Shown here piece after piece: positions 32,842 through 40,668 of a DNA stretch of 64,000 bases. Below the pieces are notes generated by a model. It saw only the letters and a list, made by a program, of their open reading frames with translations, searched no databases and was not told the origin of the DNA. The stretch covers positions 62,001 to 126,000 of the forward strand of contig NZ_JAMTCK010000020.1 in the NCBI RefSeq assembly GCF_024171785.1. The letters run 5' to 3'. The translations under genes and the position numbers were made by a program. How positions within the stretch are numbered: the stretch's first letter is position 1; each line of letters opens with the position of its first letter. The DNA is from Goodfellowiella coeruleoviolacea. Its GTDB lineage: Bacteria; Actinomycetota; Actinomycetes; Mycobacteriales; Pseudonocardiaceae.

Positions 32842-34287
32842 ATGACCACCTCAGCCACCGGCCACGCCACCGGCGCCGACACCACGGCGTCGCGGCCGGC
32901 ACCAGCGAACCGGAGCTGGCTGCTGGCCGTGCTGCTGGCCGGTCAGTTCATCGCCAACGTGGACACCGCGATCGCCAACGTGGCCGCCCCGGCCATCCGC
33001 GCCGGCTTCGACGCGGCCGAGGGCCAGGTGGCGCTGGTCGTCTCCGGCTACACCGTCGCCTACGCGGTGCTGCTGGTCACCGGCGCGCGGCTGGGCTCGA
33101 CCCACGGCCACCGCCGGATCTTCCTGCTCGGCCTGCTCGGTTTCACCGCGGCGTCGCTGGCCTGCGGCCTGGCCCCCGGTGTCGGCAGCCTGGTGGCGGC
33201 CAGGTTCGCGCAGGGCGCCGCCGCGGCGCTGATGGTGCCGCAGGTGCTCAGCGGCATCCAGACGCACTTCACCGGCCAGGACCGGACCCGCGCGCTAGCC
33301 CACTACGCGCTCGCGCTGTCCGGTGGCGCGGTGGCCGGCCAGGTCCTCGGCGGCGTGCTGATCTCGGCGAACCTGTTCGGGTCCGGGTGGCGGTCGGTGT
33401 TCCTGATCAACGTTCCGCTCGGGGTGGCCCTGCTGGTGGCGGCGCGCCGGCTGCTGCCGGCCGACCCGGCCCGCACCCGAGGCCAGAACGACCTCGCCGG
33501 GGTGGCCACCCTGTCCACGGCGGTCCTGCTGCTGGTGCTGCCGCTGACCCTGGGCCAGGGGCAGGGCTGGCCGGCGTGGACGTGGCTGTGCCTGGCCGCG
33601 AGCGGCCCGGCGTTCGCCTGGTTCGCGCTGGTGGAGCGGCGGGTGGCGGCCCGGGGCGGGCGCCCGCTGGTGGCGCCGGCGCTGCTGCGGGTCGGCGCGG
33701 TGCGCCACGGCCTGCTCGCGCACGGCCTGACCACGTCGACCTACTTCGCCCTGCTGTTCGTGCTCGCGCTCTACCTCCAGCAGGGCATGGGCGTCAGCCC
33801 GGCCCACTCGGGGCTGGCGCTGGTGGTCTGGGTGACCGCGTTCGGCGTCGCCGGCCAACTGCTGCCCCGGGTGCCGGCCCGCCACCGACCGGTCCTCCCG
33901 ATGGTCGGCTGTGTCGTGCTGGCCGTCGGCTACGCGTCGGTGCTGGTCTGGCTGCTGGCCGGGGGCCGGACCGGGCTGGGGTTGTTCGCGCTGCTCGGCA
34001 TCGGCGGGTTCGGCCTGGGCATCAGCGCGAACTCGCTGATCCGCACGATCACCTCGGCGCCGCCGACCGGCCACGCCGCCGACCTGTCCGGCGTGATCAA
34101 CACCAACGCGCAGCTCAGCGGCGCGCTGGGGGTGGCCGTCGCCGGGACGGGATACCTTGCCCTGCAAGGACTTCCCCGACTGGGCCCGGCCGGTGCCCTG
34201 GGCGTGGTGCTGGCCGCGTTCGCCGTGCTCGCCCTGGTCTCGGCCGGCGCCGCGCGTCGGGCCACCCGAGGCGTGACCGAACCGTGA
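32842..34287 (+). CDS. MFS drug efflux transporter, DHA2 (EmrB/QacA) type
   Basis: 481 residues, about 14 membrane spans. It opens SWLLAVLLAGQFIANVDTAIANVAAPAI, the first span of DHA2 pumps with the conserved D in NVDTAIANVA. The next loop, GSTHGHRRIFLLGLLGFTAASLACGLAP (about residues 75-102), matches family motif A, with histidine and serine where others have D. GGAVAGQVLGGVLISANLFGSGWRSVFLINVPLG (about 155-190) is the motif C region with WR..F.INVP. Probably proton-driven export of toxic compounds, induced through the upstream TetR. The start at MTTSAT is not certain; MIRG at 32830 is possible. Confidence 0.85.
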   Translation: MTTSATGHATGADTTASRPAPANRSWLLAVLLAGQFIANVDTAIANVAAPAIRAGFDAAEGQVALVVSGYTVAYAVLLVTGARLGSTHGHRRIFLLGLLGFTAASLACGLAPGVGSLVAARFAQGAAAALMVPQVLSGIQTHFTGQDRTRALAHYALALSGGAVAGQVLGGVLISANLFGSGWRSVFLINVPLGVALLVAARRLLPADPARTRGQNDLAGVATLSTAVLLLVLPLTLGQGQGWPAWTWLCLAASGPAFAWFALVERRVAARGGRPLVAPALLRVGAVRHGLLAHGLTTSTYFALLFVLALYLQQGMGVSPAHSGLALVVWVTAFGVAGQLLPRVPARHRPVLPMVGCVVLAVGYASVLVWLLAGGRTGLGLFALLGIGGFGLGISANSLIRTITSAPPTGHAADLSGVINTNAQLSGALGVAVAGTGYLALQGLPRLGPAGALGVVLAAFAVLALVSAGAARRATRGVTEP

Positions 34288-34301
34288 GAGGACAACCCGA
34301 C

Positions 34302-35000
34302 ATGGTCGAGCCATCCCCGTCAGCGCCCACCACATCCGAGGCGGCCGTGTTCGAGGCGGCGCTGTTCGATCTGGACGGCACGCTGGTGGACACCGAGCCG
34401 CGCAGCCAGGCCGCGTGGCAGCGGCTGTTCGACGTGCACGGCGTGCCGCACGAGCCCGGGCTGGTGGCCTCCTTCGCCGGCCGGCCGGGCAAGGTGGTGC
34501 TCGCCGAGAACCTGCACCGCTTCGGCCCAGGCCACACCGTGGCCGAACTGTTCACCGAGGCCCTGTCCTACGCCACCGCGCCGGCCGAGCCGGTGGCCGG
34601 TGCGGTGGAGCTGGTGCGCTCGCTGCACGAGCGGGGCGTGCCGATCGGTGTGGTCACCTCCGGCACCAGGGACTACGCCCACGCCGAACTGGACACCCTC
34701 GGGCTGCGCCCGCTGTTCGACGTGGTGATCACCGCCGAGGACGTGACGGCCGGCAAGCCCGACCCCGAGGGCTATCTGGCCGGCTGCCGCGCCCTGGGTG
34801 TCGCGCCCGGGCGCACCGTGGTGTTCGAGGACGCGCCGGCCGGGGTGGCCGCCGCCAAGGCCGCCGGCGCGTTCTGCGTGGCACTCACCACCACCCAGCC
34901 GGCCAGCGCGCTGGCCTCGGCCGACCTCGTGGTGGCCGACCTGTCCGAAGTGGACTGGGCGGGCACCGGCCAACCGACCAGGCGGGTGTCCCCGGCCTGA
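34302..35000 (+). CDS. HAD-superfamily hydrolase, beta-phosphoglucomutase-like
   Basis: 232 residues. Motif I ALFDLDGTLVDTEP (DxDGTxxDTE, about residues 20-33) is the subclass Ia signature of phosphoglycolate-phosphatase/beta-phosphoglucomutase-like enzymes. Motif II is IGVVTSGTRDYA (S, about 108), motif III is the GKPDP lysine (about 150), and motif IV is VVFEDAPAGVAAAKAAG (E-D, about 170-186). Predicted to dephosphorylate a sugar or sugar-like phosphate. It starts 15 bases after the efflux pump gene and follows GAGAGG, so it is probably co-transcribed with it. Confidence 0.85.
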   Translation: MVEPSPSAPTTSEAAVFEAALFDLDGTLVDTEPRSQAAWQRLFDVHGVPHEPGLVASFAGRPGKVVLAENLHRFGPGHTVAELFTEALSYATAPAEPVAGAVELVRSLHERGVPIGVVTSGTRDYAHAELDTLGLRPLFDVVITAEDVTAGKPDPEGYLAGCRALGVAPGRTVVFEDAPAGVAAAKAAGAFCVALTTTQPASALASADLVVADLSEVDWAGTGQPTRRVSPA

Positions 35001-35084
35001 CCACACAACCCTGCCGCAGGAACAGCCCACTGTGGACGGTGGCTCCGGTCCGCCACCTCAGGAACCGCCGGCTGGTGCTGGTGA

Positions 35085-35330
35085 TCACCGTGCCGCCTCC
35101 GGTTCCGGGTGGGTCGTGGCAGGGCCGGGGTCGAGGAGGGCACCCGACCCTGCCACGGGTCGGGCACGCCCAGCCGGGGAAGACAGCGCGGCCGACCGGT
35201 CGGGGGACGGGGCTGGTGTGGGTGTGCGGCGAGGCGGGGCGGTCCGGACGTCGTGAATGATCTGGGCGAGCAGGCCCAGACCGATCAGGGCCAGGCCAGC
35301 GGCGGCACCGGCGAAGAGTGCGTCGACCAC
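35085..35330 (-). CDS. Small single-span membrane protein
   Basis: 81 residues: one N-terminal membrane span (VDALFAGAAAGLALIGLGLLAQII), then HDVRTAPPRR and a Pro/Ala/Ser-rich hydrophilic tail. GTG start with GGGAGG 5 bases upstream. The N-terminal hydrophobic block is too regular for a chance frame, but the tail has the composition of non-coding GC-rich sequence. No family recognised. If real, the tail would lie in the cytoplasm (positive-inside rule). Confidence 0.45.
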   Translation of the reverse strand: MVDALFAGAAAGLALIGLGLLAQIIHDVRTAPPRRTPTPAPSPDRSAALSSPAGRARPVAGSGALLDPGPATTHPEPEAAR

Positions 35331-35405
35331 GACCACCTCCCGTGCGAACTGGTCGGGTGGCGGGCGAAACGCGTTCTGGTGTGCACGCTCGACGCCCAAT
35401 GAGAA

Positions 35406-35436
35406 AGCGCCACCTCCGAGGTACAGAGGTGACGCT
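35406..35436 (-). terminator. Candidate intrinsic terminator (minus strand)
   Basis: Stem of 11 bp (AGCGCCACCTC against GAGGTGACGCT, one mismatch) with a 9-base loop. On the minus strand it is followed by TTTCTC, a short U-rich tail, which is rare in this window. No gene immediately upstream on the minus strand uses it. Confidence 0.6.
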
Positions 35437-35587
35437 AGGAGCGGTCAAGATCGTTGCGTTTCCCCTCGGGACACACCTCGGTTGGCCGATGAGGTGGTGG
35501 CCGCCGTGGGCGATCAGGGACAACGTGCTGATCACTCAGAGCACCAAGCGGCATGATCCCAGAACCCGGGACGGCACGCCACGCCCC

Positions 35588-35634
35588 GGTTCGGAACCTC
35601 CCGGCGTGTCGCCCGACGCTTGGGGTTCCGAACC
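35588..35634. repeat. Inverted repeat, 11-bp arms, 25-base spacer
   Basis: GGTTCGGAACC (35588-35598) and GGTTCCGAACC (35624-35634) are exact reverse complements. Each arm is also nearly self-complementary. No neighbouring gene explains it. Confidence 0.8.
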
Positions 35635-35690
35635 TCAGCACGTCCCTCGTCGGCGGGCGGCCGGTTGAGGGCTGGCCACTGCCACGCAGC

Positions 35691-35716
35691 AGCCCCCGGT
35701 AGTTCTACCGGGGGCT
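35691..35716 (-). terminator. Intrinsic terminator of the secreted protein gene
   Basis: Perfect 11-bp stem AGCCCCCGGTA/TACCGGGGGCT with a four-base loop, 110 bases past the stop of the gene ending at 35826. Confidence 0.8.
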
Positions 35717-35825
35717 GTCCACTGTGGAGCGTGTGCGGCGGTTTCCGCGGCGCACAGACATCCCGCGGTGGGTTACGGACGCCGGAGCGCGCGGAACCCG
35801 CCGCGGGAGGTCAGCCGGTGGGTTG

Positions 35826-36347
35826 TCAGCCGGCCGGGTACTGGATGGCGCTCATCACCACGTACCCGCCGACGTTGGACGGCCACGCGATCTGCATCGT
35901 GTCGCCCGGCCCGTTCTCGCCCGGCAGGGTGAAGGACATCGAGGCGGGGGCCAACCTCGGGCCCCCGACCGGCGTGCCCACGTAGACCGCCGCCTCGTGG
36001 ATACCACCGTCGAGCAAGATTTCGACATCGTCATCGCTCTGACCACCGGCGACGCTGATGTTGAGGTTGTTGCCCTTGGCGCTGAGGAACCGCACGTTGC
36101 TGAGGGCACCGCCAATCCTGCAGGTCACGCCGTCCCTGGCGGCGATCGTGATCCAGAACAGCTTGGTGTCCTGGTTCGGCGAGTGGGCGTCGTGCGCGTT
36201 GATGTCCAGATCCGCGCTGGTGCACCACGCGACGTCAGCGTTCGCCGACCGCGCTCCGGTGGCAGCGGCCGCGGACGTACCCGCGACGGCGAGGAGAGCG
36301 GCGCTGGTCAGCGCGGCGGCGGTCAATGTCTTCCGGAACGCGTTCAC
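35826..36347 (-). CDS. Secreted protein, DUF4232-like
   Basis: 173 residues. Signal peptide MNAFRKTLTAAALTSAALLAVAGTSAAAA (cleavage probably after AAA-ATG). The mature part begins WCTSADLDINAHD and has a second cysteine in GVTCRIGGALSNVRFLSAKG, giving a likely disulfide, as in DUF4232-type beta-sandwich proteins secreted by actinomycetes. It ends in a strand-rich region (MQIAWPSNVGGYVVMSAIQYPAG). Function unknown. GTG start, with GGGAG 5-9 bases upstream, and a strong terminator downstream indicate a single-gene unit. Confidence 0.8.
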   Translation of the reverse strand: MNAFRKTLTAAALTSAALLAVAGTSAAAATGARSANADVAWCTSADLDINAHDAHSPNQDTKLFWITIAARDGVTCRIGGALSNVRFLSAKGNNLNISVAGGQSDDDVEILLDGGIHEAAVYVGTPVGGPRLAPASMSFTLPGENGPGDTMQIAWPSNVGGYVVMSAIQYPAG

Positions 36348-36493
36348 GTGTTCTCCCGAATTCTCACGAATGTAGTTCCCGTGCACGTGAACAAACGGCC
36401 CCGGTTCCTCCTGGGTTGTCTCCAGGAGGAGTTCTGCCCGTTCAGCCGGCCGCACTGGGCTTTCCGGGCAACCGGCCTGGTCGTTGTGGGTGA

Positions 36494-37681
36494 TCACGTC
36501 GTGCGGGTAGCCGACGTCACCGGACGGGGTCCGGCTCCCGGTGCGGCGCGCTCGGTGTCGTGGGCCCGGCCGGGGCGCAGTGCCAGGGTGGCCGTGGCGA
36601 GACCGGCGACCAGCAGCAGTGCGACGGCCAGGCCGTGGCGGTCGGCGATCCAGCCGAGCGCGGACGGCCCCAGGATGGTGCCCACGCCCATGCAGATCAG
36701 CACCGCGCTCAGGGCCGCGGCCGGGTGCGCGGGGAACACCCGGTAGCTCCACACCGCGAGCAGCCCGGAGATGGCCATGAAGGTCACCCCGTACAGCGCG
36801 GCCGACACCAGGACCGCCGGCAGGCTGGCCGGGGCGAGCCCGAGCAGGGCGGCGGCCACGGCGAACGCCGCGATCAGCACGGTGTGCGTGCGGCGCAGAC
36901 CCAGGCGGGCGATCAGCCAACCGGTTGCCGTGCCCAGCACGCCCGCCGCGCCCAGCACCGTCCAGAACAGCGCCGGGGCGCCGGTCGAGCCGCCGGTCGC
37001 TTCGGCCACCGCCGGCACGGCGAACAGCCAGTACACCGCGCCGCACACGCCGTAGAGCAGGGCGGTCGCCAACAGCGGGACGGCCGGGGCGCACCGCAGC
37101 CACCGCCCTGGCCGGCCGCTGGCGCGCTGGCCGCGCGACCGGGGCAGCAGCCGGGCGTTCCACAGCACCACACCCAGGGCGGCCGCGGCGAACAGCCACC
37201 AGGCCCACCGCCAGGCCGGCCCGTGCACCAGCAGCGCCACCGGCCCGGCGACCAGCACGGCGAGCGCGGTGCCGTTGGGGATCACCGCCATGACCCGCTC
37301 GACGCGGCGCGCCGGCACCACCGCGTCCACCACGGCCGAGCAGGCCGGCCAGGCCAGCCCGGAGCTGGCGCCGGCCAGGACCGTTCCGGTGACCAGCCAG
37401 AGCACCGTGCCGGCGCACGCGACCAGCGCGATGCCCACCGCCGCCAGCACACCGGAGGCGAGCACCAGGCAGCGCGGCCCGAACCGGTCCAGCAGCGGAC
37501 CGACCGCGAGCAGCGCGGCCAGGCAGCTGAGGTAGCTGGCGCTGGACAGGGCGCCGGCCTGCCCCACGGACAGCCCGAACTCGGCGCGCACCTCGGGCAG
37601 GTACAGCCCGAGCGGGTAGCGGGCGAACCCGTAGGCCACGCCGATGGTGGCCAGTCCGGCCGCGGTCAGCGCGCGGGTCAC
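36494..37681 (-). CDS. MFS transporter (YbfB/arabinose-efflux-like)
   Basis: 395 residues, about 12 spans. ALTAAGLATIGVAYGFARYPLGLYLPEVRAEFGLS at the N-terminus is typical of YbfB-like MFS proteins (G..YGF.RY...L). Motif A-like loop: LLDRFGPRCLVLASG (about 75-90). The second bundle starts PAVPLLATALLYGVCGAVYWLFAVPAV. Predicted exporter, substrate unknown. The GTG at 37681 is preferred: GGAG sits 7 bases upstream and the codon overlaps the stop of a short upstream frame (GTGA). An ATG at 37822 in the same phase would add an arginine-rich stretch unlike any MFS N-terminus. Confidence 0.75.
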   Translation of the reverse strand: MTRALTAAGLATIGVAYGFARYPLGLYLPEVRAEFGLSVGQAGALSSASYLSCLAALLAVGPLLDRFGPRCLVLASGVLAAVGIALVACAGTVLWLVTGTVLAGASSGLAWPACSAVVDAVVPARRVERVMAVIPNGTALAVLVAGPVALLVHGPAWRWAWWLFAAAALGVVLWNARLLPRSRGQRASGRPGRWLRCAPAVPLLATALLYGVCGAVYWLFAVPAVAEATGGSTGAPALFWTVLGAAGVLGTATGWLIARLGLRRTHTVLIAAFAVAAALLGLAPASLPAVLVSAALYGVTFMAISGLLAVWSYRVFPAHPAAALSAVLICMGVGTILGPSALGWIADRHGLAVALLLVAGLATATLALRPGRAHDTERAAPGAGPRPVTSATRTT

Positions 37682-37815
37682 CGCCGGCTCCGCCGGGCGG
37701 GCACGGGCAGGCCGTGCCGGATGGCGTGCCCGGCGTGCACGCCGTGGCCGAGGTCGCCGAGCACCCGCGCCACACTGCTCAGCACGGCCCGGAACAGGGG
37801 AAACCGTGTGGTCAT
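37678..37815 (-). CDS. Small protein coupled to the MFS gene
   Basis: 45 residues, MTTRFPLFRAVLSSVARVLG then DLGHGVHAGHAIRHGLPVPARRSRR: an amphipathic helix and a histidine/arginine-rich tail. The composition is protein-like, whereas the same stretch read in the MFS phase is almost pure arginine, alanine and proline. Its TGA overlaps the preferred MFS start (GTGA), so it may act as a translational lead-in or a partner of the transporter. No clear ribosome site. Divergent from the GlxA-type regulator. Confidence 0.5.
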   Translation of the reverse strand: MTTRFPLFRAVLSSVARVLGDLGHGVHAGHAIRHGLPVPARRSRR

Positions 37816-37826
37816 GGGTCAAGGTT

Positions 37827-37838
37827 CGGTGATCACCG
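37827..37838. promoter_or_regulatory. Palindrome between MFS and GlxA-type genes
   Basis: Perfect 12-bp palindrome CGGTGATCACCG in the 72-base gap between the divergent starts. Candidate site for the GlxA-type regulator. Confidence 0.4.
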
Positions 37839-37887
37839 GATCACGAGCCAGTGGCGTGAACGACGATGTTCGTCAAGAATCCGCCAC

Positions 37888-38922
37888 ATGGCCGATGATT
37901 CGCGGCGGACCGTGTCCGTGCTCGCCTACGACGGCATGACCGCGTTCGAGATGGGCATCGTCACCGAGGTGTTCGGGCTGCTCTGGCCGGACAGCGAGCG
38001 ACCCTGGTACCGGCTGACGATCTGCGCGGAGCAGGCCCGGCCGGTGCGGGTCACCGGCGGCGCCACCCTGCACACCCGCTACGGGCTGGACACGCTCGCC
38101 AGCGCCGACACCGTGGTGATCCCGAGCGTCAAGGACGTGGCCGTGCCACCGTCCCGCGAGCTGGTGACGGCACTGCGCCGGGCCCACGAGCGGGGCGCCC
38201 GCGTGGTGTCCATCTGCTCGGGGGCGTTCGCGCTGGCCGCGGCCGGCCTGCTGGACGACCGGCCGGCCACCACGCACTGGCGCTACGCCGCCGAGTTGCA
38301 GCGCCGCCACCCGCGCGTGCGGGTCGACCCCAACCCGCTGTACGTGGACGACGGCGACGTGCTGACCAGCGCCGGGTGCGCGGCCGGGCTGGACCTGTGC
38401 CTGCACCTGGTGCGCAAGGACTTCGGCGCGGAGGTGGCCAACCGGGTGGCCCGCAACATGGTGGTGCCGCCGCACCGGGACGGCGGGCAGGCGCAGTACA
38501 TCGCCAGCCCGGTGGCCGCCTGCCCCGGCGACGACCGGATCGCGCGCAGCATGGCGTGGGCGCTCGAACACCTGAACACGCCGATCACCGTGCCGGAGCT
38601 GGCCCGGCGGGCGGCCCTGTCGGAGCGCTCCTACCTGCGGCACTTCACCCGCGCCACCGGCACCACGCCCAGCCGCTGGCTGATCAGCCAGCGCGTGCAG
38701 GCCAGCCTGGCGCTGCTGGAGTCCACGGACACGCCGATCGAGGAGATCGCCGCGGCCGTGGGCTTCGACACCGCGGCCACCTACCGGCACCACTTCACCC
38801 GGGCACTGCACACCGCGCCCACCGCCTACCGCCGCACGTTCCGCAACCGGGCGCGGCTGACCGGCGCGGCCCCGGAGGTCACCCCGGCCGGGCGCGTCAG
38901 CGGGGCGGGCCGAGGGCGTTGA
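37888..38922 (+). CDS. GlxA-type AraC-family regulator (DJ-1/PfpI + HTH)
   Basis: 344 residues. Residues 5-185: DJ-1/PfpI-like domain (VSVLAYDGMTAFEMGIVTEVFGL, VVSICSGAFALAAAGLLDDRPATTHW), with the cysteine of SICSGAF in the nucleophile-elbow position. Residues about 225-325: AraC-type double helix-turn-helix (MAWALEHLNTPITVPELARRAALSERSYLRHFTRATGTTPSRWL, IEEIAAAVGFDTAATYRHHFTRALHTAPTAYRRTF). GlxA proteins activate catabolic or efflux genes, so the divergent MFS is a natural target. Its last 26 bases overlap the end of the convergent ECF sigma gene. Confidence 0.9.
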   Translation: MADDSRRTVSVLAYDGMTAFEMGIVTEVFGLLWPDSERPWYRLTICAEQARPVRVTGGATLHTRYGLDTLASADTVVIPSVKDVAVPPSRELVTALRRAHERGARVVSICSGAFALAAAGLLDDRPATTHWRYAAELQRRHPRVRVDPNPLYVDDGDVLTSAGCAAGLDLCLHLVRKDFGAEVANRVARNMVVPPHRDGGQAQYIASPVAACPGDDRIARSMAWALEHLNTPITVPELARRAALSERSYLRHFTRATGTTPSRWLISQRVQASLALLESTDTPIEEIAAAVGFDTAATYRHHFTRALHTAPTAYRRTFRNRARLTGAAPEVTPAGRVSGAGRGR

Positions 38923-40057
38923 GCCGGGCGGCCTGGCGCGTCAGGTGGCCGCGCTCGGCGAGGTTGGGTGCCTGGTGGGCGGCCTCGGCGTACAGCCGGG
39001 CCGCCGTCGCCAGGTCGCCGGCGCGCTCGTGGAGGTAGGCGGCCACCGCGGTGTAGCGGGGCAGCGAGCTGTCCAGTGCCGCGAGTGCCGCCAGGCCGGC
39101 GCGCGGTCCGTCGGCCTCGCCGACGGCCACCGCGCGGTTGAGTCGGACGATCGGGCTGTCGGTCAGGCGTGCGAGTTCGTCGTACCACTCGACGATCTGC
39201 ACCCAGTCGGTTTCCTCGGCGGTGCGCGCGTCGGCGTGCAGTGCCGCGATGGCCGCCTGGGCCTGGAACTCCCCCAGTCGGTCGCGGGCCAGGGCCGCTT
39301 GCAGGATCCCGATGCCCTCGGCGATCAGCGCGGTGTCCCACCGGCCCCGGTCCTGCTCGGCGAGCGGCACCAGGGTGCCGTCGGGTGCGATCCGGGCGGC
39401 GCGCCTGGCGTGGTGGAGCAGCATGAGGGCGAGCAGCCCGGCCACCTCGGGGTGGTCGATGGCGGCGGCGAGCTGCCGGGTGAGCCGGATGGCCTCGGCG
39501 GCGAGGTCGACGTCCCCGGAGTAGCCCTCGTTGAAGACCAGGTAGAGGACGCGCAGCACGGTGGCGACGTCGCCGGGCTGGTCGAACCGCACGCCGGCGA
39601 CGGTGCGCTTGGCCCGGCTGATGCGCTGCGCCATCGTCGCCTCGGGCACCAGGTAGGCCTGGGCGATCTGGCGGGTGGTCAGGCCGCCGACGGCGCGCAG
39701 GGTGAGCGCGACCGCGGACGCCGGCGTCAGCGAGGGGTGGGCGCACAGGAAGTAGAGCTGGAGCGTGTCGTCCACGGCGGGCGCCGGCCCGGGTGCCGGT
39801 TCCTCGCCGGCGAGGTCCTCGCGCCGGCGGCGGGCGGCGTCCGCCCTGGCCGCGTCGAGGAACCGGTGCCAGGCCACGGTGACCAGCCAGCCCTTCGGGT
39901 CGCGTGGCGGGTCGGCCGGCCAGGCGTTGATCGCCTGGACCAGCGCGTCCTGCACGGCGTCCTCGGCCGCCGCGAAGTCAGCTCCGCGGCGGACGAGGAT
40001 CCCGAGCACGCTCGGCGTGAGGCTGCGGAGCAGGGCCTCGTTCACGGGAGGGGTCAC
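38897..40057 (-). CDS. ECF sigma factor, ECF42 type with long C-terminal extension
   Basis: 386 residues, about twice the length of a plain ECF sigma factor. Sigma-2 region: FAAAEDAVQDALVQAINAWP, PKGWLVTVAWHRFLDAARADAARR (about 27-75). Sigma-4 region: LQLYFLCAHPSLTPASAVALTLRAVGGLTTRQIAQAYLVPEATMAQRISRAKR (about 105-160). The extension (VLYLVFNEGYSGDVDLAAEAIRL, then TPR-like helices) is typical of ECF42, the group encoded next to DGPF-domain proteins, and such a gene lies directly upstream. No anti-sigma factor is needed in this group; the tail is thought to control it. GTG overlaps the DGPF gene stop. Confidence 0.9.
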   Translation of the reverse strand: MTPPVNEALLRSLTPSVLGILVRRGADFAAAEDAVQDALVQAINAWPADPPRDPKGWLVTVAWHRFLDAARADAARRRREDLAGEEPAPGPAPAVDDTLQLYFLCAHPSLTPASAVALTLRAVGGLTTRQIAQAYLVPEATMAQRISRAKRTVAGVRFDQPGDVATVLRVLYLVFNEGYSGDVDLAAEAIRLTRQLAAAIDHPEVAGLLALMLLHHARRAARIAPDGTLVPLAEQDRGRWDTALIAEGIGILQAALARDRLGEFQAQAAIAALHADARTAEETDWVQIVEWYDELARLTDSPIVRLNRAVAVGEADGPRAGLAALAALDSSLPRYTAVAAYLHERAGDLATAARLYAEAAHQAPNLAERGHLTRQAARLNALGPPR

Positions 40058-40461
40058 TCCGTGATGGTGGGCGGCGCGGCCAGGAACGGGCGCACCTCCA
40101 GCCACTCGTGGATCGGCTTGCCGCCCGCGCCGGGGGCGGCCGACAGTTCCCCGGCCAGTTCGACGGCGCGCTCGTAGCTGTCGACGTCGATCACCATCCA
40201 GCCGGCGATGAGGTCCTTGGTCTCGGCGAACGGGCCGTCGGTGATCGGCGGGCGGCCCTCGCCGTCGTACCGGACGAACGTGCCCTCGGGGGCGAGCGCC
40301 TGCCCCTCGACGAACTCGCCGGTTTCCTCCAGCCGGGCGGCGAAGTCGTGCATGTACTGCATGTGGGCCGAGACCTCCTCCGGCGTCCACTGGTCCATGG
40401 GCACGTTGTTGACCGGAGCCGGAGCGCCGCGGTAGTGCTTGAGCAGCAGGTACTTGGCCAT
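40054..40461 (-). CDS. YCII/DGPF-domain protein (ECF42 partner)
   Basis: 135 residues. It carries the YCII-like fold (MAKYLLLKHYRG, HMQYMHDFAARLEETGEFVEGQAL) and the name-giving motif ITDGPFAETKDLIAGWMVIDV (about residues 73-93), with histidine and aspartate placed as in YCII. DGPF proteins almost always neighbour ECF42 sigma factors; they may be the regulated output or part of the signal input. GAGGAG precedes the ATG by 8 bases. The sigma gene starts inside its stop codon (GTGA). Confidence 0.85.
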   Translation of the reverse strand: MAKYLLLKHYRGAPAPVNNVPMDQWTPEEVSAHMQYMHDFAARLEETGEFVEGQALAPEGTFVRYDGEGRPPITDGPFAETKDLIAGWMVIDVDSYERAVELAGELSAAPGAGGKPIHEWLEVRPFLAAPPTITE

Positions 40462-40620
40462 CGTGGTTCTCCTCGGTGCTGGTGCGACCCATTGTGGTCA
40501 CGGTCGGCTCGGGGACGGAGCCGGTGACGCGTTCTCGACATCGCCGCGCGGAATTTTTTTGGGGATTTCTCGTCGAGGGGTCGCGGCTGTCCGCCGGTTG
40601 TCGTGATCATGACCGTCTGC

Positions 40621-40634
40621 TGGAAGTTCTTCCA
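40621..40634. promoter_or_regulatory. Dyad upstream of the alpha-glucan LacI gene
   Basis: TGGAAGTTCTTCCA: 6-bp arms around a TT centre, 35-48 bases before the ATG. A likely self-operator of the LacI protein. Confidence 0.5.
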
Positions 40635-40668
40635 ATGGCTTGCGCCAGACCATCCCATAATTGCGGTC

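Larger units (their letters stand above)
35331..35825. other. Intergenic region with two hairpins and a long inverted repeat
   Basis: About 500 bases without a convincing gene. It holds the hairpin at 35406-35436, the inverted repeat at 35588-35634 and the terminator at 35691-35716. No coding frame here has plausible composition. A non-coding transcript on the minus strand is possible. Confidence 0.5.

Noticed and set aside
35588-35634. tRNA pseudo-fragment or attachment site (GGTTCG...)
   Set aside because: GGTTCGGAACC resembles a T-loop word, but no acceptor stem, anticodon arm or CCA follows, and there is no integrase or second copy.
37682-37822. N-terminal extension of the MFS gene (37682-37822)
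   Set aside because: Almost only Arg, Ala and Pro, unlike any MFS N-terminus; the other phase gives a plausible small protein.
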